Notes: generated from the sequence alone by a model not told the origin. A DNA stretch of 64,000 bases from Chaenocephalus aceratus (GCA_023974075.1 CM043789.1:30873238-30937237), one strand, 5' to 3'; numbered from the stretch's first letter, positions 24,704 to 37,731 are shown. Translations and numbers: made by a program.

Positions 24704-26947
24704 GCAGTTATTACACTTCGAGTTTTGAAATATGTGTAACTCTGTTAATATAAAACCCACACTGCTAAAACTTCGTTACTTTTCCTAAAATTGGTATATT
24801 TATTTATTTTGGGGCGTGGGGAATGAAGAGAAAAAAATATATGAGCATTTTATGAGCATGGGATTTTGACCCCTCATATAAACATATGCATAATGCTGCG
24901 CTATACTCTGCAGCCACACGCCGTTGCCAAGCAACGCTTATTGGTTAGGTGTCCTTTGATAAGCAGGCAGTCATATAATTAACTAGAACTATCTAGATCT
25001 GATAGATTTGGACATAAATGCGAGTGAAGTATAACCGGACGCGAGAGAGAGATCAAAGATCAGATCAGCTGCTGCTGACGGAGAACACGCAGCTCTGCAT
25101 GATCACAGCTCCGTCCGCTGTGACGGACCGTTGAGCGGAGCAAAATTAAATACACAGTTAGACCAACTGTAACACACTTAGCTAGATTATCTACTCTGGA
25201 ACTAGCTTAACTAGTTATACATATATGTATTCTTTACTGTCGGGTCACTTATTACAGGTTCAGCGAGCTGCACGAGACTGACAGGAGAGGGAGAGGAAAA
25301 GAGAGCATCCCGTTTATTTTTCCCATTTTATTATCCAGAATGACTGTAAACCTTTGAATAAAGTAGTTAATCTACTATTAGTAGTTTGTTTAAATGCATT
25401 ACTTATGTTGTTTTTTTCATTAACATAAAATAAATCTCACGAACCCATGCTACTCCAACGTACCCCTAGGGGTCCGCGTACCCCCATTTGAGAACCACTG
25501 AACTAAGGCTTACAGCTAAACAAGAGAAACATGGTGTCTTCAAGATGTATACACACCCAGGCACTGAAGGGAAAACCTTCCAACGATGCCAAAGCCTGGA
25601 CTTGTATTATACTAAACCAGTGTTATTTTGTCATACTGCCAAATGTCATGATCAAAACATTACCAATGCCACAAGAACATTGCCATGGGTTTCTCTCTCT
25701 CTCCCATTATATATGAGAGTTTTGTTTCAGCACTGCAGGCTCGAACATCTGTGTGTTATTACCAAATAGGAACTGTGACAAACTCTCTCGTTTCTGACTG
25801 TGCGGAATAATATACTGTGGTTAAACTGAGCTGTGTTACTATGTGAGGAGAAAGGGAAACATGTATGAATGTCAATATGCAGCTGTCCCACAAGACAATC
25901 TGACTCAGTTAGCTAGAGAGTGTTAAACAGCCACACCCATACTTTAAAAAATCTTTCAAAACCTCTTTTTGCAAATATATAGTGGAGAGCTTTCCAAAAG
26001 GTGTTTTCTTGTATGCATGGCTTTTTATGGCATAGTTGCACCATCAGCCACTACATAGGACCCTATTGCATCATCCCATACACTGCCACTCAGTGGAAAG
26101 TCAGTGCAAGTGTATAAATAAATGTCTCTAAACCAAGATGAACGACAGAAAGCCAGATGGACCAAGTCACCTGCCGATGTCCTGCCAATCCTTTCATGGA
26201 AAGCGCTCCCTGCAGGTATAAAACATTTGGTGACATCAAGTAACAACTAAGGAATCATATAATTCATAAATTGTCCAAGTATTGATTTTATGTTTGCAGG
26301 AAATTATGATTATTCGCCTGTCACTAAAGTGGACGTCATGCATCACTGGCTATATTTCAACTAAAATTCATACTGTTACTGCTACTGTTCTTCTTGAAAA
26401 CACTTAATTTGCAATATATTTTTGGGCCCGAGACACCCCAGGTGAATAGTGTAATTTTTTTAACTTAAAAGTATCATCTAGAAATGTCTCCAGTTAATTA
26501 CTTACAGTAAGGCAATTGTTTTTTGTATTACAAGTTTTCTGAAATAGCATGTTTAAATATGCAAATTATCCATTATCTCATTAAATATGCACATATTTTA
26601 AACACATTTCAGGAATCGAAATCTGAACTTTGGATAAAGCCAGGTTCAAAATTCTTGTTTCATTTTGTAGTCATATTAGTATCTAAGGATTTTACAGAAG
26701 GAACATTGGATATCTCTTTGTATCACTCCATAAATCAGAAAATACTGTCAACAGCAAAATATCAATTTTCGCCATGTTTTTAGGTATAGGCCTACAGTAC
26801 AATGTTGTATAATTCAGGCTATGAATGATATATGAACAAACCCTTCGATAAAAGCCTTCATAATATTGATAGGAATATAACTGGAAGGTTTGGTGTATCT
26901 ACATGCTACTGAAATTGAAATTTCGAACTCAGAGTAGGAGAAAAAAC

Positions 26948-27142
26948 TCATTTTGAGAAAACGACCTTTAAAGATTGCAGTGAGGCGCTAGCTAAACCCT
27001 CCTGTTCTTTGGATGACAGCTTGCGCATCCGTGAAGGTATTTCATGTTCGGGGTCATTTGTTTTTTGTATAACTTTGCTTCGTGCAAGTGACAATTGTTG
27101 TCGTCTTCTCTGTGAACGTTTTTTTCGCCGTTCTTTTGCCAT
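26948..27142 (-). CDS. Unrecognised 64-residue basic ORF
   Basis: Starts MAKERRKKRSQRRRQQ after AAA at -3 to -1. It has a strongly basic N-terminus and a mixed C-terminal half (DPEHEIPSRMRKLSSKEQEG). The composition looks protein-like, but no family is recognised and no splice partner was found. It could be an exon of an unknown gene, part of a mobile element, or chance. Confidence 0.15.
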   Translation of the reverse strand: MAKERRKKRSQRRRQQLSLARSKVIQKTNDPEHEIPSRMRKLSSKEQEGLASASLQSLKVVFSK

Positions 27143-28430
27143 TTTGAGATTTCAATTTCTAGCGGAAAGCTAACCAGGAAGTGTTTTAGCACACCACGTG
27201 ACGCATCTGAACGAATCACGTTGTCAGAAATTGACACCAGCCAATGAGATTTCGTTTCTTGGTTTAAGGAAATGACCATATTTGGATCCGATGAGATTGT
27301 GCAGGAGAGACGGAGCTTTCCAGCGATACCTCTGATGACATGGTGCACACAGCGGTCGCAGTACTTTATGTTATGTTAGAATGCTAACTTTTGGTGAATA
27401 TAGGAGAAATCTACAGACGCAAATAGACAAACTATAGTAAAATAAACACTTAAATGTGTATTTTGTACGTTTTCCTTCCAAAAGCCTGAAAGAAAACATG
27501 TTATAGAATCAAAATAGCACACAATCTCAAAATGTACCAGTAGCCTACTTGAAAAACGATGTTTTTGCCTGCCGTGTCTCGCCTTATATACTTAATTTAT
27601 TATAATTTAATTTTAAGTTTGCACATCTTTATTTATCATTTTTTCCAAATGTATAAGTTATCAGTTTTGACTTTAACGCATATTGTCTACCTGAGTGGAC
27701 ATATACAAAAATGTTTTCCTAAATTTGAAAAAAATAGATAAAAATAAACTAAAGTTAAAATTGTGTTGTTCATGCCCCAAGAGCAATAAAAACACTTGGT
27801 GAGGCTTTCATAATTCATGCATGAAAGGGTTCAATTCAACTTTGATTTGAAAGCTTATTTCCACTATCCAAAAATGTAAAATTGGTTTGCACAACAAACA
27901 TAATGTACATTTTCATGTGTTTGCTGCAGCAATAATTAACTTTACATGAATGCAATGATTCACATTATACTTGTTTTTATTACATTTAAAATATTATGGT
28001 TTTAATTCAGTTTATGGTTGCCATCAATTTTGGGTGAACTTGTATAATGTATGCCTGAAGCTAATCGTCAATGTGTCTTAGTTGTCTCCTAAAAAAATAT
28101 TTGTATCTTGTGTGCCAATGAAAAAGAGTAATGTGTGATTTTCTGCACTAATTTTGAATTCATTTCTAGTGGCCTCAAGTGGTTTTTGATTTATTCTTAT
28201 CCTGTACATCTTGTGACATCTTTGGTCCATCGACCATTTATTAAATGACAACTTTGTTTAACATATTAATCTTAGTCTTAGATAAAATAATCAAACATAA
28301 TACAAATGTGTATCAGCTTAAGAGAGTGAAATCATTTGAAACGTTCTAAAACTGACTATAAAGACACAAAAAAGGACACAATACTTGCAGTGCAGGCACT
28401 CAACTTACTAATAACTAGGAACATTGTTGG

Positions 28431-28446
28431 TGTGTGCGCGTGCGTG

Positions 28447-28497
<51 letters not shown>

Positions 28498-28500
28498 GTG
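28431..28500. repeat. (GT)n microsatellite
   Basis: About 70 bp of GT with several GC interruptions. Confidence 0.93.
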
Positions 28501-30879
28501 TGCGCGCAGTGTGTGTGCAGTGTGCAATAACTCCCATATTTTCCAGGTGACACCATGTCTCGTAAAGCCTGTAAGTGTGTTTGATGGTCTAAGACTTCTG
28601 CTATGTATGGACCCACAGAGTTAATACCACATGGTTCTTTTGAGGGATGAGTATTAACCATAAATGTCTCTGTAAGCTTGTTCCAATGACGACCAGCCGG
28701 CAGTCTGTTGGGTACATGAAGTCATGATGAAAAGATCACTTGTTCCATGTTGCTGCTGAGAGGCAATACAAGTAGCCCATAAACTTCATAACACCACAAT
28801 GGTTTGACATTTTGAAAAATATGCTTATTTGCTCATTTGAAAAGTGTAAGGCCTAGATAAGTAGAGTGACGACTCTGATATCTTCAAATATGAATCTGGA
28901 ATTTAGCTTAGTAAACTGCTTGCTTGGCGATAGCTATCCCCCGCTGCAGAACAGTCTCGAAAACGTAGCATTTTGCAGCAAACTTAACAAGAAAACATTT
29001 TCTCCACAGCTCTGAAATTCTTCGCCGATACTTAAGTGAGCCCCAGATCAAAATATGTCATATTTTTACAGGGTGTCAAAGGCCTGCAAAACATGACTGA
29101 TCACGCTACTCAAGTATAAAAATGACTTAGTAGTACTAGTTGTTACTGTATTGCATATGCCATGCTCTTTGGTCGGGGGGGCTGTTTTCTCAAATTCTGC
29201 CAATTGTTGGCTTTTTTCAGAGAGCACCCAGGGGTACAACTTCTACCTCATAAATAGCTAAATTGTCATGCAGTTTATTGCAGTTCACTCACATTTAACT
29301 ACCATTCCCACACCACCATACAACCATGTGTTAATCTCACTTTGGTGTGAATTAAACCAGAGATAGACTGCTTTCCTACTTTTCATATCCATAGAGCCAG
29401 GAGATCTGATATTTACCAAAGAATAATCAGCATCAACAAAACCTCTATTTGAAACCAAACCACACAACATTTGAAATATGTGGCAGTATGCATGCTGTAT
29501 CAGTTAACCTCCATTAGTGTATCCCAACACATTCTCATCTCTAAAAAAATTGTTGTGGTGGAATCCTTGTAATGTGGTTTCAAACTTCAGATGATATGAT
29601 TACTATTTCATAAAACTTGGACAGTAAAAGAGACAATAATTTATGTTATTTTTTGAAGATATTCCTAAAAAAGCATCATAGTCAAGGGACTTGTCATTGC
29701 ATTAAAAAAACTGAACAAAACCCTGACTGGTGAAATCATTAAAGCTACTGCCATTCCTCTCCTCTGAACTAAAGTCTGCTTTGGAAACCATAAGTCAAAA
29801 CAATCTGCAATGAAGCTCCGTGTGGTGCCATAACAGCAACATGGAGAAGCTCAGGACCACTCACATATCCCATCCCTCTGACTAGTCAGTAGCACAACAC
29901 ACAGGTAAGATATGAACTGGTCCTATAAGCACAAACACTCTCTCACTGTAATTGTATCCACAGCTGTGTATGATCTGTTTTTAGTATTGGTCATAATTCT
30001 AAAGTTGCTTCTCAACTTGTTTTTTCCCAGATAAAAAAACAATGAGGCCTTTGTTAGGGGAGAATTGCTCACATATATGTTTACTTTGTCAATAAAACTC
30101 AACTAACCAATACTTTTGTTAGATTCACAATTGACGAGATAATATGTTGTTGTGATGAACCCACAGACAGATATGAACTGACACTGCAGTTCCCCTCTTT
30201 GCCTCATGAGTTGGTGGAGATGAAAACAGCAACACACTCTCACTCCATAATCGTCCAGGAGCGACGTTTGGTCAGGGTCCCGTGGCGTGCAGTTGTGACG
30301 CTTCAGCTTCATAAAGGGACGCAAATAGCTTTCAACAGATTGCAATGTATTCCCATCTGCGGCGGGATTTGACGCTCATGGAAGCACGGCATTCGTTTGT
30401 GTCGGCTGCCCTTAAAGGCAATAGGCTTGTTTGAGACACATTGCGGCTCGCCTCGAAAGTAGACGAGAGTAGCCGATCGCAGCCGGGGGAGGTGTCAAAT
30501 AGCTCGTCTTAAGTCGGACAGCTCGGACTCGGAGTCGGCTTGACTGGCTGGGTTTGTTAATTCAGTCATGATGATGAACCACACCAGTGACTGGGTTCCA
30601 TAATTAGAAATGCTCCTCCCTCTTAATGTTTGCAAAACTGATAGGTGGACAGGCTACAAATGATCAGTCCCTTCAGATCCGCACACATGAAGCTTAATGA
30701 GCAAGAATTGAACAGACCTGCTGCTGTGTTAATTCTTTAGCTGCCACTTTAAGCTTTATGATGTGTACAACATGGATGTAATTTGATTTAATCTTGCCAT
30801 TTTAAATGATGTATTCAATAAATAAGGTTAAACCAAATCATTACATTACAATAGATTTTATTTTAATGGTTTGGTTTAA

Positions 30880-31260
30880 CTTAAAGAGAAACTTTATTGT
30901 TATTGCACATATTACAGGTACTGAGACAACGAAATGCAGTTTAGCTTCTAACCAGGTGCAACAAGCAGTGAAGTGGAAAGTAATGTACACAATCTACAGA
31001 ATAACATATAGAATGAATCGAATGATGAATAAACAGTGGGGTATGAATACACTAGATATCAGCCTGTGAGCAGTATGAACAGTGTGTATGAATACACTAG
31101 ATATCAGCCTGTGAGCAGTATGAACAGTGTGTATGAATATGCTAAGATATATAAAGTATGAAAACGGTAAGCAGTATAGTATAAAATATATAGATATTAA
31201 TTTCATGATGATAAACATTGTGGAACAATGATGACAAATGGGAATGGATGTGGCGACGTA
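30880..31260 (-). mobile_element. LINE 3' fragment inside element F
   Basis: AGAGAAACTTTATTGTTATT and ACAACGAAATGCAGTTT match the inverted 3' end of a common fish LINE. A roughly 45-bp direct duplication (CTAGATATCAGCCTGTGAGC units) spans about 31050-31140. Confidence 0.45.
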
Positions 31261-33269
31261 AAACTGACACAAAACAACAACAAACTTTTGCCAGCCAATT
31301 GGAGAGTTTCATCAGCAGCACGTGGTAAAAACCACCAATGAGCGCTCAGCTCGAGATACCAGCGAGCCGTTTCCCATCAAGCATTTCGCTTCCGCAGCTC
31401 GTGGAGAGCAACTGCGCCAACTCGCCTCGCTCTCAAGGCTGCGGGCGTCTTTGTCCCGCGAGATTTCAAAGTCTCATGTGGGCGAGCCTCCAGAGCAAGG
31501 CTGAAGTCGAATAGTCCATTTAGCTTAGGAGCCTTCCTAAAGGAGTGAAATGACCCGGAAGTCCCTCAGTGGCAGCCATGATAAGTGCCGTTCGAATTCT
31601 CTAGAATGATGAGAATGATAGGAAAGGAGGTTTCAAACTTCCTTTATAACCTCCTTTAGCTTAGGAACCACTGGACCTCCCTAACCGACAGGAGAAGCGA
31701 AAATGCTGCCCCACAATGCCTTGCAGCCGCAGCATTTGCCGTCACTCAACAGTCGGCCGTTCACGAAAACAACCGATTATGACCGAGAAATGATATCATG
31801 AAAGTTACGGTGCTTATTAAGCATTTTAAAACATAGGTGGTAAATTGCCAAAGTGCTTTGTTTTGAATGTTCATCAGTATTATAATCAAAAAGACAAATA
31901 TGAACGTTAGTTTTTACTGAAATTATCAAATAAAGTCAACATTTCAGTCTTTACTGAGCTGTGTGGGGTTTGTTCAACTTTTAAAAGATGTTTGAATGGT
32001 GATATACACAGTGATAGATGTTAAGGACCAACGTTTATAATAAATACATCTGTATTGATTTTAAGATCTTTAGTTCATACAATCATACGTATTGGGATCA
32101 TTTGTATTAATGTGGACCGGAGGGAGAGGGTGACGAGCATAAGTTTCACTTTCCTTTTTTATTTCAATTCCAACTTTGGTCATGAAGAATATGTTTCTCT
32201 GTTGTCCACGTTCATAAAGCAAAGCAGCAGCATCAGAGCACGGTGCAGAGTCTCTAGATGAGTTTACAGTAGTCCCTCGTTCTTATTAAACATCCATGTT
32301 GTAGTCCGCTGTATAGAAAACTGTGGTTTCCATAGTTCCCCCACAGCAGCAGACGCACATTCAGGACGTCCGCTGGCGCATCATAAACACGTCGGATAGT
32401 GAAAGTGCATTCGGATTCTCTAAAGTACCGCAGTCTCTTCTCCTAAGTCCTTTTGAATTCTCCTATCCACTATCCCTTAACCCCGTGACGTTTCACTCAT
32501 GCGGCTTTCACACCAGCGCTTTTCAGTTTCTAGCTCCGAGCGGGAGCTTTTCTGGTTCAGCTCCGGTTTCCCTTTTCAGCTCCCGCTCTGTACACACCGC
32601 CCACTGGCGCCCCAGAGCTGCCCTTGCTGCGTCATGATGTCACCGTTTACATCGCTGATTTGCCCCCCAACGGCAGCCATTACGGCAGCTCACAACAACA
32701 ACAACAACTGCGTCGGGTCGATGATCGTGTTGCTTTTAATCACACGAAGCCAGAATAAATTGAATAACGACTTCTCCAACCTTATACTTTTCTCCAGAGT
32801 GCCGTGGTTCATTGTTTATTAATGTGTTTCTGCAACACACTCTCACTCCCTAAGCGTCTAATAGCGACGTTTGGTCAGTGTCCGTGGCGTCTAATTGTGA
32901 CGCTCCTAGGCTCCTTCAGCGTCATAAAGGGACGCAAATAGCTTTCAACTGATTGTAATGTATTCCCATCTGCGTCGGGATTTGACGCTCATGGAAGCAC
33001 GGCATTCGTTTATGCCGGCTGCCCTTAAAGGCAATGTGAGCATCCATTCCCATTGGATAACGGAGAATTTTACACCCGGAAGTAAGTACTCCTCTTACTG
33101 TCGATTGATTTTACAGTGATATCTGCACTACTCATCGACTAAAAAACACCAGATTATCCTTGTTAATTACACAACATTGATTGGTTTAAATTGTGTGCAA
33201 TGCTTTTGTATTTTTCCCCTTCGATTCGGAGAAACAAATATGTTTTCTGAGTAAAGGATGGCAGAAGAC

Positions 33270-33288
33270 ACTACACTACCCAGAATCC
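33270..33288 (+). promoter_or_regulatory. ZNF143/SBF-like motif in the X terminal repeat
   Basis: ACTACACTACCCAGAATCC resembles the ACTACAnnTCCCAGnnnGC motif bound by ZNF143 (known motif, matched by eye, two mismatches). The motif recurs in every X arm, e.g. near 35312, 38670 and 56490. Confidence 0.4.
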
Positions 33289-33444
33289 CCAGCTATCGTT
33301 TGGCCTACACCATGTGCTCTGTTTGACAAACCCCGTTTTTTTCACCATTCATTCCGATGGCTGGCGTCTATGTCACGTGATCTTCAAATTTCTCCCTGCA
33401 GAAAAAGAAAACATGGCCGAAATTCGTTTTATTATCGGTAGAAA

Positions 33445-33897
33445 ATGCCTATTTTAAAGTTAGTTTGGCCATTAAAATGCGTTTTGATGTCATTTGATGC
33501 GAGAAATATGAGTTGTTATTTCAGATTATGTGTGCAGTGGATGTACATGATCTTTAGTTTGCTAGTTATTACGAAGATTACTTCAGGAAATCGCGACGTT
33601 TTCATTGTTACCAAGGTGGTTGCTAGGGACGCTGCTATCGATATTATTTCTGTTAAATTGTGTAACTGTTTAATGGTGTTATCTTTATTGCTACCCCCTT
33701 CCCCGTCAATGTATAGTGTTGGTCCACAGCCTAAACATATTAGTTTAACAAAATCCGCATCTAAAGATAGCCTACGTTATTTCCCCCCTGTGCAATTCCA
33801 GTCTCACATCTCACAGCACATCGTCATTAACAAATACCGGAAACAGACCAAAATAATAATAATACCTTATTCCGAGTGTGCTTGCTTTTCTCTTTGA
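33445..33897 (+). CDS. Unrecognised ORF inside element X1
   Basis: 150 residues (MPILKLVWPLKCVLM start, PYSECACFSL end). The homologous inverted segments at 42166-42624 and 48800-49258 are broken into two shorter frames by indels, so the frame is not conserved among copies. That argues against a real protein. Confidence 0.12.
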   Translation: MPILKLVWPLKCVLMSFDARNMSCYFRLCVQWMYMIFSLLVITKITSGNRDVFIVTKVVARDAAIDIISVKLCNCLMVLSLLLPPSPSMYSVGPQPKHISLTKSASKDSLRYFPPVQFQSHISQHIVINKYRKQTKIIIIPYSECACFSL

Positions 33898-35042
33898 AAG
33901 TCATCACATAACGGCATTGTAATACACGGTTCGGCTGCATTACATATTACATATCTGCCGTAGTTCTGTATTTATAGAGCCCTGATGAGAAGACAAACAT
34001 GAGGAACTGAAAACGTGACGTGGATCATAAATATATCAGCCATTAAACAACATCTTACATTTCTTTTCACACAATACGTCTCCTTGCAGTATCAATTGGA
34101 TCCAATTGGTAGATAGGCTGTATTTACACCATAAAGGTGCACAGCTGATATAAAGGGACACCTGGTGGTTAAAGCATGTTATTGAATTTCAATATTTTTA
34201 TTATTAGATATTAATACGATCCCTATAAAGTATATTCATTACTCGTTATTCTCTACTAATTGTTAATTAAAGACTGTATGTAATGACTATTTTGCACATC
34301 CCTTTCAAGATTTCAAGATTTTCTAAGGTTTATTGACATATCATATAGGCCTACACAACTGTGGTGTAGTTCTGCACTGAATGAAAAACTTGGGTTGCAG
34401 GTTCCTCAATAGTGCATTACAAGACATCTATCAATATTTGTGCATACCTCCAGCAATGTTAACTATGTTGAAGCACTTATTTTAACTGATATTATACATA
34501 ATGTATTATACTCTTAAGATGTATGTAGATATTTCATCTCCGGCCTTGTCAGGTATTGAACAATCAATAAATAAAGAACACAGAATTGTTGAATATAAAA
34601 CACAGAATTTATGTGATTATACTAAATGATTTTCAAATAAACACAACTGCATATTTAACTGTTACACATGCTGATGTAACGCAAATGTTCCAACTTGGGA
34701 TCAATAAAGTATATCTTATCTTAAGCTGATCGATGGCTACTGCCATATTTGCAAAATGTGCCTCTGAACCTTGACAAGTGCATGTTTCAGGCTTATCAAT
34801 TAATGTAATGTTATCACAGGGGTCACACACATAAGACCAGCTGTTAAATAAAGCTCTTCTGACCTTAGCTGGCATGTGGGTATATATATTAATACTGCCC
34901 ATAATGGGCACAAGCAATTTTCACCCATTTATTAATTATATGTTTTAAATGTGAGTGTTTCCTGTCCCCTAAACCTCCAGGGATGTACACAGTTTAATAC
35001 TGGCAACTTCTTATTATAGGAAATACGAAAACGTCTTTTAAA

Positions 35043-35059
35043 ACTACAACTCCCAGTAG
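35043..35059 (+). promoter_or_regulatory. ZNF143/SBF-like motif, close match
   Basis: ACTACAACTCCCAGTAG is almost the full ZNF143 core. Inverted copies lie at 39915-39931 and in the duplicated block at 46549-46565. Confidence 0.5.
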
Positions 35060-35991
35060 AGACGTGCCATAGAGAACATGTTGCGAAACAGAATAGCCAG
35101 CATGTGTAGTTCTGGGGACGGGGTGGGGGAGGGGGGACGCGGTGGACCCGTTCAAATCCAGTTTTGGACAGTCTGCCGTGGTTCCATCCCATTTCAAGTG
35201 CTGTTCGAGAATCGGCTTAACCCTCGGAGCACACTCTCCAATCACAGAGCTTGAGGACTATCACGGGGTTTGTCAAACGGAGCACATGGTGTAGTCCAAA
35301 CGATAGCTGGGGATTCTGGGTAGTGTAGTGTCTTCTGCCATCCTTTACTCCTGGGAATGGACGCTCACATTACCTTTAAGGGCAGCCGACATAAACGAAT
35401 GCCGTGCTTCCATGAGCGTCAAATCCCGACGCAGATGGGAATACATTGCAATCAGTTGAAAGCTATTTGCGTCCCTTTATGACGCTGAAGGAGCCTAGGA
35501 GCGTCACAATTGGACGCCACGGACACTGACCAAACGTCGCTATTGGACGCTTAGGGAGTGAGAGCGTGTTGGTTTCTGCAGCATTTACCGACCGCTGCAG
35601 TGCTGGCTGCTCTTCCACGGGAGTTTATTCTCCCGTTAGCTCCCGGTTAGCTCACACTGCAGCGGCCGCTCTAAAGTATTCACTGTCCGACTGTCACAAG
35701 CAGCTGATGCATATCCCCAGTTCCCCTTAGCCTAAGTGAATGTGTGTCAGTCTGAATTGACTGTTTGGTATCACAACGCTGTTATGAAAGTTTCTCTGGT
35801 ATAAAACGGGTGATGTTAGCATAGCAACCGAAGCTAAACTGACTACTTGCATCCGATAGCTGCAATAATACAAAACAACACGTCTGCCTCTCTCCACAAT
35901 GATCGATAACAGTGAACGGATGGTCAAAGTAAGGCACAAATAAACAGAATCACACGAAGCCTGGTTAGTGTTGCCTGACTTTATAAAGTGT

Positions 35992-36227
35992 TGTAGTGCC
36001 GAGAGATATGGAGTCAGAGGCGGTGCAAGGAAGGTGCAAGAATAGTTATTTATTCACAAGCTGCAAAGGACATGTTGTCGGGTCGCAGCCCGGGTCGACA
36101 AGAGAGAGAGCTAAGAGGGCACACACTATTTATAGGTAACCCATAACATGTCCGTGTGGGAACAATAACCGCAACTGTAGTTCCAAGTTTGAATTATGTC
36201 CCAGTGGTTAAATAGGTGGTCACCACA
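35992..36227 (-). repeat. 3' LTR of the tRNA-Trp LTR element
   Basis: 236 bp, one mismatch to 37746-37981. The polypurine-type run CTGGGGGGGCTTG (minus strand, 36228-36240) adjoins it. Confidence 0.88.
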
Positions 36228-36439
36228 CAAGCCCCCCCAGAATTCAAACATGGCAAAAAAATATATCCCCACGTCCGTGGAGGAAACACCACAAGGGCCG
36301 AGGAGGGTGGGGCCGCAGGTGAGGACCGGGCCATGGAACGGGCCACGAAAGGGGGCCGCAGGAGAGGGCAGGGGCCCTAACGAGGGCGAGGGCACCCACA
36401 CCGGGGGCGGGCCGTCGTAAGGGGGCCGCACTAGGTGTT

Positions 36440-37000
36440 GCGGAGAACCCAGCAGGAAAGAGGGCAACCCGGCCGCAGGCAGACGCACAACGGCGGCGGG
36501 CATGAAGTCCTCGGCAGGCGTCGTGGTATCCCCGGAAGAGAGGAGCAGTCCCCCTGGAAGGAAGGAGCGCAACCCGGCCGCAGTCAGACGTGCAACGGCG
36601 GCGGGCGCGAAGTCCTCGGCAGGTGTCGAGGTATCCCCGGGAAGCAGGAGAGCAACCCGGCCGCAGGCAGACGTGCCGCGGCGGCGGGCATGAAGTCCCC
36701 AGCAGGTGCTGAGGCATCACCGGGAAGCAGGAGAGGCCAGACAGGGTCCCGGAGCGCGCCACCCATGGGCCGATGGAGCATGGGCGACGTCCGGAGCTGT
36801 CGAGGCGAGAGGGGGTCCAGGAGTGCGCCACCCAGGCGTCGATGAACGTGAGTGGCGTCTGGATATCCCCGGAAGGCAGGAGAGGCCAGACGGCTCCGGA
36901 GCGCGCCACCCACGGGCCGATGGCAGCATGGGCGACGTCCAAAACCGTTGAGGCGAGACGGGGTCCAGGAGTGCACCACCCAGGCGTCGATGATAACGTG
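36440..37000. repeat. Degenerate tandem units inside the tRNA-Trp LTR element
   Basis: Two unit types. About 90 bp, three copies, around CCCGGCCGCAGGCAGACGTG (36465-36725). About 145 bp, two copies, around GGCCGATGGAGCATGGGCGA (36720-36995). A minus-strand frame of 281 residues (37089-36244) stays open through them (ARSG/WTPSRL words repeat), but with no known domain. Confidence 0.6.
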
Positions 37001-37119
37001 AGTGGCGTCTGGAACTGCCGTCGAGGTGGTGAAAAAGATGAGAGTGTCCACATGAGGTCAACCGGCTGGTCGAACCTCCTCTCCGGCACCGGAAAGAAAA
37101 TTGTTAACAGTCAGATGTC

Positions 37120-37440
37120 AACAAGTCGTTAGTTGCTAGCGTAGTGCTAGCCGTTAGCTGCCGCTGTTAGCCGTCAGTCATCGTTGTTATCCGTTAGCTG
37201 CTAGCCGTCGTTAGCCGTTAGCTGTTGTTGCTAGCCGGTAGCTGCCACTGCTAGTTGTCGTTAGCTGTTAGCCGTTGTTAGCTGTTAGCTGTCGTTGTTA
37301 GCCGTCGGTAGCTGCTAGCCGTTAGCTGTAGTGGTTAGCTGTTAGCTGGTGTCGACGGCCGCTAGCCGGAAGCCGTTAGCTGGCTGCCATGGGTAGCTGC
37401 TAGCCGTCGTTAGCCCCTCGTGGTTAGCCGCTAATCGTCG
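37120..37440. repeat. GTTAGC/GCTAGC word array
   Basis: About 300 bp made almost wholly of the words GTTAGCTG, GCTAGCCG and GTCGTTAGCCG in irregular order. It lies in the 5' leader of the LTR element, between the primer site and the first open frame. Confidence 0.8.
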
Positions 37441-37731
37441 TCAGCCAGCGCAGCCAGGACGTGCAGCCGCACGCCCCGAAGAAACAAGCCCACGAGGTAG
37501 CAATCGGGTTGCTGGTCGACCCAGCAGGTCGTGCATCGTCCCCCTGTTGGTTGGAAAGCCGATGCGGGAACGGCGAGCAACGTCCCCAGCTCTTCTGCGG
37601 GGCGCGCACCGAGCCTCAGTCCGCGTGCCGGTGGCAGCCACGGACGATTCCAAAAATCCCCGGCATTTCGAGAAAGAAACATGAGTTCCTTTTGCCGTGT
37701 TCGGGTCCGTCCCGGAAACTTCTCGAGACTT

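Larger units (their letters stand above)
18597..25500. mobile_element. hAT-type DNA transposon carrying a nested DIRS element
   Basis: The terminal inverted repeats CAGTGGTTCTCAAA (18597-18610) and TTTGAGAACCACTG (25487-25500) are flanked by a perfect 8-bp target duplication AACTAAGG (18589-18596, 25501-25508). The CAG start, 8-bp duplication and sequence type are those of hAT elements. Without the nested insertion the element is about 1.2 kb (18597-18975 plus 24704-25500) and has no transposase, so it is non-autonomous. It begins 95 bp after the SLRP stop codon and probably lies within that gene's 3' UTR. Confidence 0.92.
25509..30229. other. Gene-poor stretch downstream of the SLRP gene
   Basis: The first part may be SLRP 3' UTR displaced by the hAT insertion; an AATAAA lies near 26117. 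No other gene is recognised. A (GT)n tract lies at 28431-28500. The rest is AT-rich with short open frames only. Confidence 0.4.
32833..35571. mobile_element. Long-TIR DNA element X1, complete
   Basis: The inverted arms 32833-33337 and 35258-35571 start CAACACACTCTCACTCC and CAACACGCTCTCACTCC. The right arm lacks about 195 bp present in the left. A 7-bp duplication GTTTCTG flanks it (32826-32832, 35572-35578). The 2.7-kb element has no recognisable transposase; its one sizeable ORF (33445-33897) matches nothing I know. A LINE tail (GGGATCAATAAAG, 34697-34724) is carried inside. Large inverted segments of the same family occur in X2 (39690-42634). Superfamily not assigned. Confidence 0.8.

Noticed and set aside
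36244..37089. 281-residue minus ORF in the short LTR element as a gag gene
   Set aside because: It follows tandem units and shows no gag motif; overlapping frames are also open.
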